From positions 1 to 27,059 of the IMG/VR virus record IMGVR_UViG_3300025732_000223: a stretch of 27,059 nt of DNA; one strand, given 5' to 3'. The DNA is from a virus. Below the pieces are notes generated by a model. It was not told where the DNA came from and searched no databases. It worked only from the letters and a program-made list of their open reading frames with translations. A program made the position numbers and the translations under genes. Shown piece by piece: positions 8,906 to 16,679 of the stretch (position 1 is the first letter of the stretch; each line of letters begins with the position of its first letter).

Positions 8906-9169
8906 TTAAGCACCCATTGGGCGGTTAAAGTCGTAAGATTTCGGCCCAGTAAAAAGATTTTTCATAAGATCGTTGGCGTACAAACCAGCCATTCCACCTG
9001 TCATGGCAGGCGTGCCGCCCATCATTTGACGATAGCGTTGTATTCCTGACATATTTTGAGGCATGCCACCTTGTGCGTTTTGTTGCTGCTGTAACGCTTG
9101 CGCCAAACGCATATTGTCACTGTTTAACGATGGGTTTGTGAATGAAACCATTTGATTAGTGAATGGCAT
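8906..9169 (-). CDS. Small virion-associated protein candidate, partial paralogue of its neighbour
   Basis: An 87-aa Met/Gln/Asn/Gly-rich protein of unknown function. Residues about 6-30 (QMVSFTNP ... RLAQALQQQQ) closely resemble the N-terminus of the 511-aa protein encoded downstream (QIVSFTAPNP ... QLAQLLQQQ). The C-terminal half is Gly/Met-rich (MMGGTPAMTGGMAGLY). It lies between two ejection-type genes, with a 2-nt gap upstream and no gap downstream, so it is probably co-translated with them. It may be a small internal virion protein; this is inference. Confidence 0.65.
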   Translation of the reverse strand: MPFTNQMVSFTNPSLNSDNMRLAQALQQQQNAQGGMPQNMSGIQRYRQMMGGTPAMTGGMAGLYANDLMKNLFTGPKSYDFNRPMGA

Positions 9170-9171
9170 GA

Positions 9172-10080
9172 TTAAATCAATCCGAAGTATTTAGCACCTA
9201 TCATCCCGCCGGTGCCTGCTAAATTGTAAAGTCCCGCATTACCTGCATTGTAATTTGCAGATTGAATACCGTATTGATCCATTGCCGCTTGGTTTTGAGC
9301 CAGCGCACCTTGCATAATTGGTGGTGGCGCAATTTGCGTTGGTTGATATCCTTGAAATGATGGCATCATAATTTGCGAGCCTGACATCAAACCAGTGATT
9401 TCGTTTAATGGTTGTTGACGCAAATATGCTTGACGTTGCAATTCTTGTTGTGAAGCAGCATTTTCTGCTGCTACTCTTGCTGCTTCTTCATTAAATCCTT
9501 GTGCGCGAATACCTGTTCCTAAATTGATGCCTTGCAATGCGGCTTGCGTCAGCAAATCGTTTTGTGCTTTTGCTTCATCCAATTTGGCATTGCGGTATGC
9601 TTCGCCGCCAACAGTCAAGCCTTGATTGGCTAATGTTTGTTCAAGTTGATTAGAACGACGCGTTAAAGTGGGTTCTAAACGCGACATGATTGCTTCTTGC
9701 GCGGTTGTATCTGCATTGACAGGCAACGGCGGCAAATTGGATGTATCAAATTTTGTTTGCAATGCACCGACTGTTGGTTTAAATCCTTGCCCCAACACAT
9801 TTTCCGCAGTGCTAACACCTTTTTCACCTAAAATAGCTAACGCCTTTTGAACGCGTTGCTGTGCTTCAAATGTTTTTTGCGCTTCAGGTGTTAAACTTTG
9901 CGTAATCGTGGGTTGATTGTTAGCGCCAAACGTAACTGTTTGAGAACCAGTTGGCCCATATACATTAGGATTGTTTAAGTAACCTTGTAATTTGGCAGTA
10001 GCTTCATTTGCTGCGCCTTGTGCTTGTGCTGCGCCTGCGTAGTCCGGTGCTGGTGGCGCTGCTGGTGCGCTTTTACCCAT
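9172..10080 (-). CDS. Internal virion / ejection-type protein
   Basis: A 302-aa Ala/Gln/Asn-rich protein. The N-terminus is Pro/Ala-rich (SAPAAPPAPDYAGAAQAQG), then YGPTGSQTVTF and a long helical region (residues about 70-230) with heptad-like Leu/Ala spacing. It ends in Gly/Ala-rich residues (NAGNAGLYNLAGTGGMIG) that could insert into membranes. The NVYGPTGSQT(V) element followed by LTPEAQ is a recurrent pattern in podovirus genes located between the tail hub and the large ejection proteins. It overlaps the upstream acetyltransferase gene by 8 nt, with GGAG ahead of the ATG. A role in DNA ejection is inferred. Confidence 0.7.
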   Translation of the reverse strand: MGKSAPAAPPAPDYAGAAQAQGAANEATAKLQGYLNNPNVYGPTGSQTVTFGANNQPTITQSLTPEAQKTFEAQQRVQKALAILGEKGVSTAENVLGQGFKPTVGALQTKFDTSNLPPLPVNADTTAQEAIMSRLEPTLTRRSNQLEQTLANQGLTVGGEAYRNAKLDEAKAQNDLLTQAALQGINLGTGIRAQGFNEEAARVAAENAASQQELQRQAYLRQQPLNEITGLMSGSQIMMPSFQGYQPTQIAPPPIMQGALAQNQAAMDQYGIQSANYNAGNAGLYNLAGTGGMIGAKYFGLI

Positions 10081-10513
10081 GATGTCGTGCTCCTATTTTG
10101 CTTCTGTATTTGTCAGTTAAAAATCGGCACTCATCATGTGCCATCGTATAGAAAACAATGTCACCTTCAGGTCGACCATCTTTAATTTTGCTTTCTTCGG
10201 TGAAACCCATCTTTTTCACTAGGCGCGTACTTTCTTCATTGTCGCTGCCAACAGGCACAATAATTTTATCAACTTGCGCGGTGTTATAGGGATAATCAAA
10301 GATAACGGCAAGAAAACGCGGTGTCATGCGCCCTTCAACGGCAATATGACACCAAATCGATTTCTTGTTCCAGTTTTCGTAGATTACGCCTGCCACAATC
10401 TCGCCGTCCTTTTTTAGTCCAATTGCCTGCGAACGATTAGCGTCGTAGCCACCTTGCACACGCTTGGCAACCCATTCGCCAATGTCCGTGCCGTACACTA
10501 TATGCCAGCCCAT
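10073..10513 (-). CDS. GNAT-family acetyltransferase-like protein
   Basis: A 146-aa protein with the GNAT pattern: a conserved early strand (AIGLKKDGEIVAGVIYENW, residues about 30-49), a central strand-helix (MTPRFLAVIFDYPYNTAQ) and VDKIIVPVGSDNEESTRLVKKMGFTEESK near residues 82-110, which fits the acetyl-CoA-binding region and the 'N..S..L..K.GF' signature. Related GNAT-like genes occur in podoviral structural operons, where they may modify a virion protein or have lost activity. It overlaps the tail-hub gene by 16 nt and the next gene by 8 nt. The substrate is unknown. Confidence 0.8.
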   Translation of the reverse strand: MGWHIVYGTDIGEWVAKRVQGGYDANRSQAIGLKKDGEIVAGVIYENWNKKSIWCHIAVEGRMTPRFLAVIFDYPYNTAQVDKIIVPVGSDNEESTRLVKKMGFTEESKIKDGRPEGDIVFYTMAHDECRFLTDKYRSKIGARHHG

Positions 10514-12045
10514 CCGGTCTGATACACAATGTCAGTTGATGCCCATTCCACTTGGATGCCACTGCTGCTGGTCTTTAACTGTGTTGCACCGCAATAGCCA
10601 ATACCTGTAATTCCCTGCCAGTTGTTTGTAATGGTCAAGCCCGAACCCCAAACGCCGGTATCCCACAACGCAGAATCCCACAATGCGTAGGGATTGGGCG
10701 CAAACGACAACGCAGCGGTTGTGTCGGCAATTTGGAAATCGACGTTCATGCCGACAAATGTGGATGGCACACCATCGGTAAATAGCGATGGGCGTGCGCG
10801 TGTAAAGTATTTCTTTACGCCGCGAGAACCGTAGTAATTGAACGCTTGCAGCGCGTTGGCGTTAATGTTGCTGGTGTTATCAATGTAATTATCATCCCAC
10901 GCCAACCCAACAAAACCATTGCCGCCAAAATAGGGTTCGTCGTTGTAGATTGTCCAACAGTTAGCGTTCCAGCCTGTAAAGTTGCACCATGCCTTTGTGA
11001 TGGTGTTCATCACAAATTGCTGTTGCTGACCGACCGCGATGGGGACGTTGATAAATAACGCGTTGCGCTTGGCATAATAAAGAATTTGCCAGCCGAAATT
11101 GTTTTGGTAGGTGCTTGTGACTTCTGTAATCGCGCCTTGAATCTTGTCTGATAGCGCCACGCGCGGATCAAGGCGAGAGGATTGGAGTGCCTGTGCAAGT
11201 GGCAGTAAACCATCAAGCGACAGAATGAGGATGTCACCGCCCCATTTAAGGATGCAGCGGTGTCCAACTGGCGCGCCTAGCTGCCACACGCCAATCAACG
11301 CCCACGTTGAGGCGCTAGATGGATCAGTGCCGCGATAAACGATGATCTCGCCGTTAGACGTAACAAACACTAGGTTATCGTCCACACCGTAGCCAGCGTC
11401 AATTGTCCACGCGCCAAACGACGTAATGCTGCCGCCTAGCTTGGCAATCGACGTTAGATCAAACGCTTCTGCTGCGCCGCCAATGCTATTGACAGGCAAA
11501 TACCATGCTTTGAGCGAATTGTGCTGCACAAACCACAAACGGTTCTTAAACAGCGTCACATTGTCAAAATCAGCGGAACTAACGCCAGTAATGCTTGGAT
11601 TTGACCAAGTTGTACCGTTATAAAGCAGGGCAGAATCTACGCCATTAACAGCCATTAAATAACTGCCGCCTGCGGTTGTGATGTTGACATATTCCCATTT
11701 GGAATTAGTCAAACCGGTGACAACAGCCGCACCAACCGCACCGCCTGCCGTGACGTTGTAAATTGAACCGTTGGCGATAGCGAATAACTTATTGGATGAG
11801 CCGCTAGAATAGGTCATCAGCGTTTCGACTTGCCCCGAAATGCCAGTGGCAAATTGGCTGTAACCGCCGCGCAAATTGACGCTAGAAACGCTTGGAAACC
11901 AGTTTTCAAGCGTTACCGCATCGGTCGCTTCCATGTTGGCAAGCGAATCTCGCGCGTTCCAGCCGCCAACAGGTGCGGGCAGCGAAGCGACGTTTGCCGC
12001 CATGCCTTGCACCAGTGCGCGTTGGGCGCTAGTTCGACGCGCCAT
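10498..12045 (-). CDS. Tail hub/nozzle protein, P22 gp10-like beta-propeller candidate
   Basis: A 515-aa beta-rich protein beginning PAPVGGWNARDSLANM and AVTLENWFPS, the N-terminal signature of phage 'stabilisation'/tail-nozzle proteins that close the portal in P22-like virions. Repeated propeller-like strands follow (LFAIANGSIYNV, YLMAVNG, RLWFVQHNSLKAWYLP, DNLVFVTSNGEIIVYRG). The length exceeds P22 gp10 (about 470 aa). Near the C-terminus is a Trp-rich stretch, WDSALWDTGVW, that recurs in another virion-region protein here. I chose the ATG at 12045; a GTG two codons upstream is possible. The gene overlaps the adaptor gene by 17 nt, consistent with neighbouring positions in the virion. Confidence 0.75.
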   Translation of the reverse strand: MARRTSAQRALVQGMAANVASLPAPVGGWNARDSLANMEATDAVTLENWFPSVSSVNLRGGYSQFATGISGQVETLMTYSSGSSNKLFAIANGSIYNVTAGGAVGAAVVTGLTNSKWEYVNITTAGGSYLMAVNGVDSALLYNGTTWSNPSITGVSSADFDNVTLFKNRLWFVQHNSLKAWYLPVNSIGGAAEAFDLTSIAKLGGSITSFGAWTIDAGYGVDDNLVFVTSNGEIIVYRGTDPSSASTWALIGVWQLGAPVGHRCILKWGGDILILSLDGLLPLAQALQSSRLDPRVALSDKIQGAITEVTSTYQNNFGWQILYYAKRNALFINVPIAVGQQQQFVMNTITKAWCNFTGWNANCWTIYNDEPYFGGNGFVGLAWDDNYIDNTSNINANALQAFNYYGSRGVKKYFTRARPSLFTDGVPSTFVGMNVDFQIADTTAALSFAPNPYALWDSALWDTGVWGSGLTITNNWQGITGIGYCGATQLKTSSSGIQVEWASTDIVYQTGWAGI

Positions 12046-12946
12046 AACCACTATCCGGTATGTTGTCGTAACCGATCAGCACGGTGCCCGGACGCGGCGC
12101 AAACGACAAGTTAGCAGAAGACATATCCAGCGATTTTGCAGCCTCAAGTTCCATAATGTAGTTGCGATACATCGCGGTGGTGTCAAAGCCCTTTGCCTCA
12201 AAGTATTTGAGTTTTGTGCCGTTGACCATCAAGCGGTCGGGATAAATGCAGGTGTCGGTGTCGGCAGTAAAACTATTTTTAGCTGTGCCTGTGGAACTTG
12301 CAGCCCACGCCTTGCTGCGGTATTCAAAGCCAAGATATTCGGGGGTGCTGTTGCCGGGCCAAATTTGGAAATACGCCCCCAACAAGCGCCAACGAATACG
12401 CGGGCCAGTTGAGATATACCCCGATAACAGCCATTCCCATTGCTGTGCATCTTCGGGGCCAAGCATTTCCCAATGCTTTGACTTATCCCACATGGTGCGC
12501 GGCACCAAGCTCTCATAGTCGCTTGGCAATGAATACTTCATCTTTTGGAAGTAAACAGTGGCGTTGCTGCCACCCGCAGATGCAAAGTCCTGCGATAACG
12601 TCACTTGCGTTCCCGAATCAACCGACACGATAAACGTGTTTTGGTTGATACCTGTGCCGACCGCTTGATAAGTGGTATCTAATCCAGCGGTGCTTGGGAT
12701 GCCGGTAATGGTACGCGCTGCGGTTGTCCAGTTGCCGGTAGTGGTTAAATATTCGGTATAAAAAGCGTGTTGCTTGGTAAGTTCTCTCCACTGACTACGA
12801 CGCAAGAGTTCGTAACCTAAAGCATTCATCAAAGCCAAAATCTGTATTACGTCTTGGTTTGTGTTGCCTGCTACGGTTGAGGGCGTTGAAACCCCCAACT
12901 CATTCGTAACTTGCTGGACTAGCTCCAGCATCGTAGTTGTGGACAT
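12029..12946 (-). CDS. Head-tail adaptor protein
   Basis: A 305-aa protein. The N-terminal helix region (LELVQQVTNELGVSTPSTV ... ILALMNALGYELLRR) and the following WRELTKQHAF are the hallmark of the SU10-type phage adaptor family, which forms the ring below the portal. A central beta insertion (about residues 70-135), a segment around YSLPSDYESLVPRTMWD and a C-terminal helical part (about 260-290) complete the usual layout. The order adaptor then hub fits neck assembly. SD GAGG lies upstream of the ATG, 3 nt after the preceding gene. It is functionally equivalent to P22 gp4-type adaptors, without implying close homology. Confidence 0.75.
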   Translation of the reverse strand: MSTTTMLELVQQVTNELGVSTPSTVAGNTNQDVIQILALMNALGYELLRRSQWRELTKQHAFYTEYLTTTGNWTTAARTITGIPSTAGLDTTYQAVGTGINQNTFIVSVDSGTQVTLSQDFASAGGSNATVYFQKMKYSLPSDYESLVPRTMWDKSKHWEMLGPEDAQQWEWLLSGYISTGPRIRWRLLGAYFQIWPGNSTPEYLGFEYRSKAWAASSTGTAKNSFTADTDTCIYPDRLMVNGTKLKYFEAKGFDTTAMYRNYIMELEAAKSLDMSSANLSFAPRPGTVLIGYDNIPDSGYGASN

Positions 12947-12949
12947 TTT

Positions 12950-13510
12950 CTAACTTGCCTCGACTAAATCTGCGGTTTTTTTCGGTCGTCCGGGCGCACG
13001 CTTTTGCGGTTCTTGACCTTCAAGCAACATAGCCATTTTAGCTTCCAAATCGGCTAACTTTTGCTTGGTTTCTTCAAGTTCTGATGCGCTATCCGAACGG
13101 TTTTTGTTGTTCAAGTAAACGCGGGCGCGCTCGCGCAGTCCTGCTCCACCCATGCCAATACGCTGCATTTGGCTGTCGGATGCGAGTGCTACTTGTTCAA
13201 CGGTTTGAAACTTGAGAATCTGCAATTCTTCCAATTGATTGTAAGTAAGATCGGCAGGTGCATTTTCGTGCCACGAACGTAATGGCGTGCCAATCATGGC
13301 GCTTTTGCCTTCTTCGTGCTTCATTTGAAAATACAGCCATTGACGCGGGAAACGCTCTTTGTGATCCTCACGCACGCGTTGTTCAACAATGCTGGTTTTA
13401 TCGCCGGGGATCATAATCCGAACAAACGGTTCGCCCTTGTAAGGTTCATCCTTGAAATGATAAAACTCAACGTGTAATTGTGAATCTGCGTTCTGAATAT
13501 CACTGTCCAT
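12950..13510 (-). CDS. Probable DNA-binding (helix-hairpin-helix-like) protein in virion operon
   Basis: A 186-aa protein. Residues about 12-60 form a small beta-rich domain (VEFYHFKDEPYKGEPFVRI). Residues about 86-135 have the spacing of a helix-hairpin-helix/RpoA-CTD-like fold (LEELQILKFQTVEQVALASD then MGGAGLRERARVYL). Residues about 141-165 are a likely coiled coil, and an AT-hook-like GRPKK is at 174-178. The start is the ATG at 13510 because AGGAG sits 8-12 nt upstream and it clears the preceding gene by 23 nt; a longer in-frame form would run deep into that gene. I recall similar proteins in podoviral structural modules, with no established role. DNA binding is an inference from the motifs. 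Confidence 0.7.
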   Translation of the reverse strand: MDSDIQNADSQLHVEFYHFKDEPYKGEPFVRIMIPGDKTSIVEQRVREDHKERFPRQWLYFQMKHEEGKSAMIGTPLRSWHENAPADLTYNQLEELQILKFQTVEQVALASDSQMQRIGMGGAGLRERARVYLNNKNRSDSASELEETKQKLADLEAKMAMLLEGQEPQKRAPGRPKKTADLVEAS

Positions 13511-13533
13511 TGCTTTTTCTCCTGTGGGGATAC

Positions 13534-14361
13534 TTAAATGTTGTTCACTTGCGTTACGGTCAAAATGACCGATGGAATTGCTGGTACTGGTGAAGATGCT
13601 GATGCAGCCAAAATTTGGCAACGTGTGTCATCGGTTGACCACATCAATTGAAAATACTGCCCTGCCGTAAGACTTGTTACAAAATTCCATGCTGCAATTG
13701 TTTCTGCTGATGAGCCTTGTATTGCTATTTTACTTGCCGAATTTGCTACATCTGAACCATTCAATCTCAACCAAATATAAATATTTCCTACTGCTCCTGC
13801 TGTTTTGTGCAACTGTGCAGAAAATTGGATATTGTAAATGCCCAAATTATCAACAAGAATGCGCGACGTTGGGCTACTGCGTGAAACACCATTTGATGAA
13901 TCCGTTGTATTAAACGTCATCGCATAAGCGGTATTAGTTGCTGCCGCTGTTTGCGTTGTTGTGTCGTAAAACGAACCGTAATGCAAAATCGGCATTGAAC
14001 CGTTGTATCCCTGCACGCACTCCCAAACCGTCTTTGTTACGGCATCAAAAATGCCGGTGCAACTGATTGGGATGCTGACAGAACTAGCGCCAGCTATTGT
14101 TGAAGTTGATTCGTAGGGATACACCGTAAGCGTGCTCGCGCCGCTATTGGTGATCCAAATCGTTTCTCCTTCTTCAGTTGGCGGTAACTTAACGCCTGTG
14201 CCTGATGAAACCGTGCCGACGTTGTTGTAAACTTTGACTAACTGTAATGCGTCCGTGCGCGTTGTTCCCGATGCGGTTAAAGCGGTCGAACCGTCTCCGC
14301 AAATGGAGACGGTTGCTAACTGAGATGAACCCGAACCTAGAACCCGCGACGGGATCGGCAT
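13534..14361 (-). CDS. Beta-rich virion/appendage protein with C1q-like C-terminus
   Basis: A 275-aa protein. Residues 1-120 are clearly homologous to the whole 119-aa product of the gene immediately upstream: both start M(P/A)IPSRVLGxG and share SICGDG, TDALQL and TGVKLPPTE. Residues about 125-275 form an added beta domain (YGSFYDTTTQTAA, AYAMTFNTTDSSNG, GIYNIQFSAQLHK) that resembles C1q/TNF-like jelly rolls found on phage fibres and decoration proteins. One nucleotide separates it from the upstream gene. Probably displayed on the virion surface; the exact location is unknown. Confidence 0.65.
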   Translation of the reverse strand: MPIPSRVLGSGSSQLATVSICGDGSTALTASGTTRTDALQLVKVYNNVGTVSSGTGVKLPPTEEGETIWITNSGASTLTVYPYESTSTIAGASSVSIPISCTGIFDAVTKTVWECVQGYNGSMPILHYGSFYDTTTQTAAATNTAYAMTFNTTDSSNGVSRSSPTSRILVDNLGIYNIQFSAQLHKTAGAVGNIYIWLRLNGSDVANSASKIAIQGSSAETIAAWNFVTSLTAGQYFQLMWSTDDTRCQILAASASSPVPAIPSVILTVTQVNNI

Positions 14362-14362
14362 A

Positions 14363-14722
14363 TTAGGCAGTCGTTACCGATACCCAAGTCGTTGCGCTAG
14401 TGGCGAAGAACAAAACGCCCTTGCCGTTGGCGATGTTAACGCTTGAAGCGGCGGCGTTGATTGTTGAGCCTGTTGGTGGGTAGGCAACGATTGTTTGACC
14501 GGAACCATTAAACACGCCAACCATTGCGCCGACTTCGGTCGGTGGCAACTTAACGCCGGTCGAAGCCGACGATGTGGTGATGGCGTTGAACACCGCCGAC
14601 AATTGCAACGCGTCGGTCGCGGTCGAGCCAGTGGCTACCAAACCAGTTGCGCCATCGCCGCAAATGGATAAAGCCGAAAGAGGGGAGTTGCCTGCGCCTA
14701 AAACGCGTGAGGGGATTGCCAT
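14363..14722 (-). CDS. Small beta-rich structural protein
   Basis: A 119-aa Ser/Thr/Ala-rich protein with the same pattern as the N-terminal domain of its downstream neighbour (IPSRVLGAGNSPL, SICGDGATGL, TDALQL, TGVKLPPTEVG, then YPPTGSTINAAASSVNIANG). The composition and the lack of catalytic motifs point to a virion component. Its strong SD (AAGGAG about 8 nt before the ATG) suggests high expression, as for coat and decoration genes. The function is not known. Confidence 0.7.
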   Translation of the reverse strand: MAIPSRVLGAGNSPLSALSICGDGATGLVATGSTATDALQLSAVFNAITTSSASTGVKLPPTEVGAMVGVFNGSGQTIVAYPPTGSTINAAASSVNIANGKGVLFFATSATTWVSVTTA

Positions 14723-14734
14723 TTAATGCTCCTT

Positions 14735-15382
14735 TTAAGTAAGTTGAAAGCCACGATGTGCTTTTTTCTGCTCTCTGTGCCAGTGATAAGCCATCGGAGC
14801 ATTTTGGTAGTGCCGAAAACCCGGTATTCCTTGCGTCCAGTGCAAAATCTTTGCTTCTTCATTTGTGCCGTACTCATCGCACAGCCAATTCCATTCGGCA
14901 GGCAACTCGCCGACTTCTTCGTCGTTTAGCCAATAAAACTGGTGTGACACGACAGAGTTGACAAGTTCTATTTTATTTGATTTGTGTCCACAATTCCACA
15001 ACATTACGCTAGACCAGTTTTTGCGTGGGTAGTCGAGGTTGGGCGATTCCATGTCGGTGCCGATATACTTAACCGTGCCATTCGTTTTGTAGTCATTTTT
15101 GACCACTTGAACGGCAAATTTTTCATCGCGCATCGCCCACAGTTTGGCTATGTCATCCAAGCAAACCATGTCCGAACCATCGGCAAAGATCGCCCAACCG
15201 TCGTAATTACAGATTTTGGGAATAGCAAAGCGGCTATAAGTAAAAGCGTTAGAGCCGGTGGATTGCGGCCCATGCAGCGGCAGGATGGCGATTGGCTCGG
15301 ATGCGCGCGAGACAATTGAGTTCACAAACACGCCAAGCCCTGCGGCTTCGCGCTCATCCCAACCGCAGAAAAGCCGAATCAT
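14735..15382 (-). CDS. GT8-like glycosyltransferase
   Basis: A 215-aa protein. IRLFCGWDERE at the N-terminus, FTYSRFAIP at about 47-55 and WAIFADGSDMVCLDDIAKLW at 63-82 match the nucleotide-sugar-binding region of GT-A enzymes, with DGSD (68-71) in the place of the metal-binding DxD. Downstream NWSSVMLWNCGH and ILHWTQGIPGFRHY fit the acceptor/metal His region. It overlaps the methyltransferase gene by 4 nt (ATGA) and is the last gene of a four-gene transferase cassette. It would transfer a sugar from a nucleotide donor; the acceptor is unknown. Confidence 0.8.
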   Translation of the reverse strand: MIRLFCGWDEREAAGLGVFVNSIVSRASEPIAILPLHGPQSTGSNAFTYSRFAIPKICNYDGWAIFADGSDMVCLDDIAKLWAMRDEKFAVQVVKNDYKTNGTVKYIGTDMESPNLDYPRKNWSSVMLWNCGHKSNKIELVNSVVSHQFYWLNDEEVGELPAEWNWLCDEYGTNEEAKILHWTQGIPGFRHYQNAPMAYHWHREQKKAHRGFQLT

Positions 15383-15855
15383 TTATACCCCACAACGCGC
15401 ATATCTCGATTGGGAACGTGGAACAGCGCGTCGGTTACTTCCACATCCCTAAAACCTGCCGTTTTTAATAAATCAGCAATTTCATCCTTTGAATAACACC
15501 ACTTGTGCTGCATTGCGGCAGGTTCAGACATACCAAATAGGGCGCGTCCAATCATCCCTTCGCTGCGGTGTCCGTGATTCCACAAGCCGATAATTTTATC
15601 CAAACAAGGCATCTCAAGCGTTAGTTTGCCATTATCGCGTAAGACGCGATGCCATTCGCGCAACGTGTTTTCCACGTCACCGCGCTCAAGGTGTTCAAAC
15701 AAATGAATGGCGGCGATCTCATCGACCGAGCCGTTATCCATCTCTAAACGGCGCACGTCTGACAAGATGTCAGGTTCGCCAGCGATGTCCACGCTAGTCC
15801 AAGTAGGCCAGTGGCGATCACCAGCACCTAGATGGAGTCGAATACGCTCGCCCAT
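15379..15855 (-). CDS. SAM-dependent methyltransferase, class I
   Basis: A 158-aa Rossmann-fold methyltransferase. Motif I LHLGAG is at 7-12, the acidic end of strand 2 is at Asp23 (SVDI), SDVRRLEMDNGSVDEI holds motif II, and AAIHLFEHL at 48-56 plus LREWHRVLRDNGKLTLEMP give motifs III/IV. This is the Methyltransf_11-type pattern. There is no obvious target-recognition domain, so a small-molecule or sugar substrate is more likely than DNA. It starts 28 nt inside the upstream glycosyltransferase gene and ends in an ATGA overlap. In this context it may methylate a glycan made by its neighbours; that is inference. Confidence 0.85.
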   Translation of the reverse strand: MGERIRLHLGAGDRHWPTWTSVDIAGEPDILSDVRRLEMDNGSVDEIAAIHLFEHLERGDVENTLREWHRVLRDNGKLTLEMPCLDKIIGLWNHGHRSEGMIGRALFGMSEPAAMQHKWCYSKDEIADLLKTAGFRDVEVTDALFHVPNRDMRVVGYK

Positions 15856-16679
15856 GCCGCGCCGATCCTTTCGGGTGAATACTTGGATGCAATGTAATCT
15901 TGCGCTCGAATCGTCAATTCATTGAGTTCGTGGCTAAATGCTTGCGTGTATTGCATACCGCCTTTGAGCGAACCCAAATAAATGTAGTCGCGAAAATCCC
16001 TGTAATTTAGGCTATTTTCTGCGACAACAAAGCATCCAGCCATTACCGCGCTAATCAAGCGATTTGCGCTTTTGTAAGTGTTTGGATCAGAAACAGGCAA
16101 AATAACCACGTTAGCACGCGCAAATTCGGCTTTTAACGCATCTTCTGACCACGGTACATAGGTGGGTAGCACGTTGTTATTTCCGGTGCATAGGCGCAGT
16201 TTTACGCCCTTTAGCATGGGTAAATACTTGTAGATTTCCTTAATGTTGGATTCATGCCCAAACCACAGGAAATTATCGCCATTGGCGTGCACTGGCGCTT
16301 CGTGCTCCCAAGTGTCGGGCACAACCTGCGCGTCAATTTTGGTGTGCGTATAGATGCGGCGCGCCATTTCTTCGGTCGCGCAGGTCACGCGATCCGCTAA
16401 TTTGGCGCATTTTGTGTAGATTTCGCCCCAAATGGGCTTGTCAAAATGATCGTCGCACAAATCCACAACGGATTTTGCGCCCGAATCGCGTACTTTTTGG
16501 ATGATTTCCACGTCATCAGCGTGCGGTTTGGAGAAAACCACAATATCCGCGTCACCTTCGTTGATAAACGACCGATAACCGTGTTTTTTGATCTCAGATG
16601 CAGGAATCGCCACGCGCAGGCGATAGGATGCCATGCGTGGCCCGCCTCTGTGGATGAAACTTACGCCGCGAGTTTCCAT
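15828..16679 (-). CDS. Glycosyltransferase, GT4/GT-B-like
   Basis: A 283-aa protein. The N-terminal half opens with FIHRGGPRMASYRLR and contains a Rossmann-like half (DADIVVFSKPHADD, KSVVDLCDDHFD). The C-terminal half has FLWFGHESNIKEIYKYLP (about 137-154), LRLCTGNN and FARANVVILPVSDPNTYKSANR ... AVMAGCFVVAENSLNYRDF (about 186-229). The last stretch matches the nucleotide-sugar-binding 'E.(M)..G.PVV' region of GT4-type enzymes. It overlaps the neighbouring genes by 19 and 28 nt. It is probably a sugar transferase acting with the other cassette members. Confidence 0.75.
   Translation of the reverse strand: METRGVSFIHRGGPRMASYRLRVAIPASEIKKHGYRSFINEGDADIVVFSKPHADDVEIIQKVRDSGAKSVVDLCDDHFDKPIWGEIYTKCAKLADRVTCATEEMARRIYTHTKIDAQVVPDTWEHEAPVHANGDNFLWFGHESNIKEIYKYLPMLKGVKLRLCTGNNNVLPTYVPWSEDALKAEFARANVVILPVSDPNTYKSANRLISAVMAGCFVVAENSLNYRDFRDYIYLGSLKGGMQYTQAFSHELNELTIRAQDYIASKYSPERIGAAWASVFDSI

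Noticed and set aside
11876-12412. 178-aa plus-strand frame
   Set aside because: It is antisense to the hub and adaptor genes, has no ribosome-binding site or recognisable domain, and spans a gene junction on the other strand.
12950-13621. Longer 223-aa form of the HhH-like protein
   Set aside because: It would begin deep inside the preceding gene without a ribosome-binding site, whereas ATG 13510 has AGGAG at good spacing.
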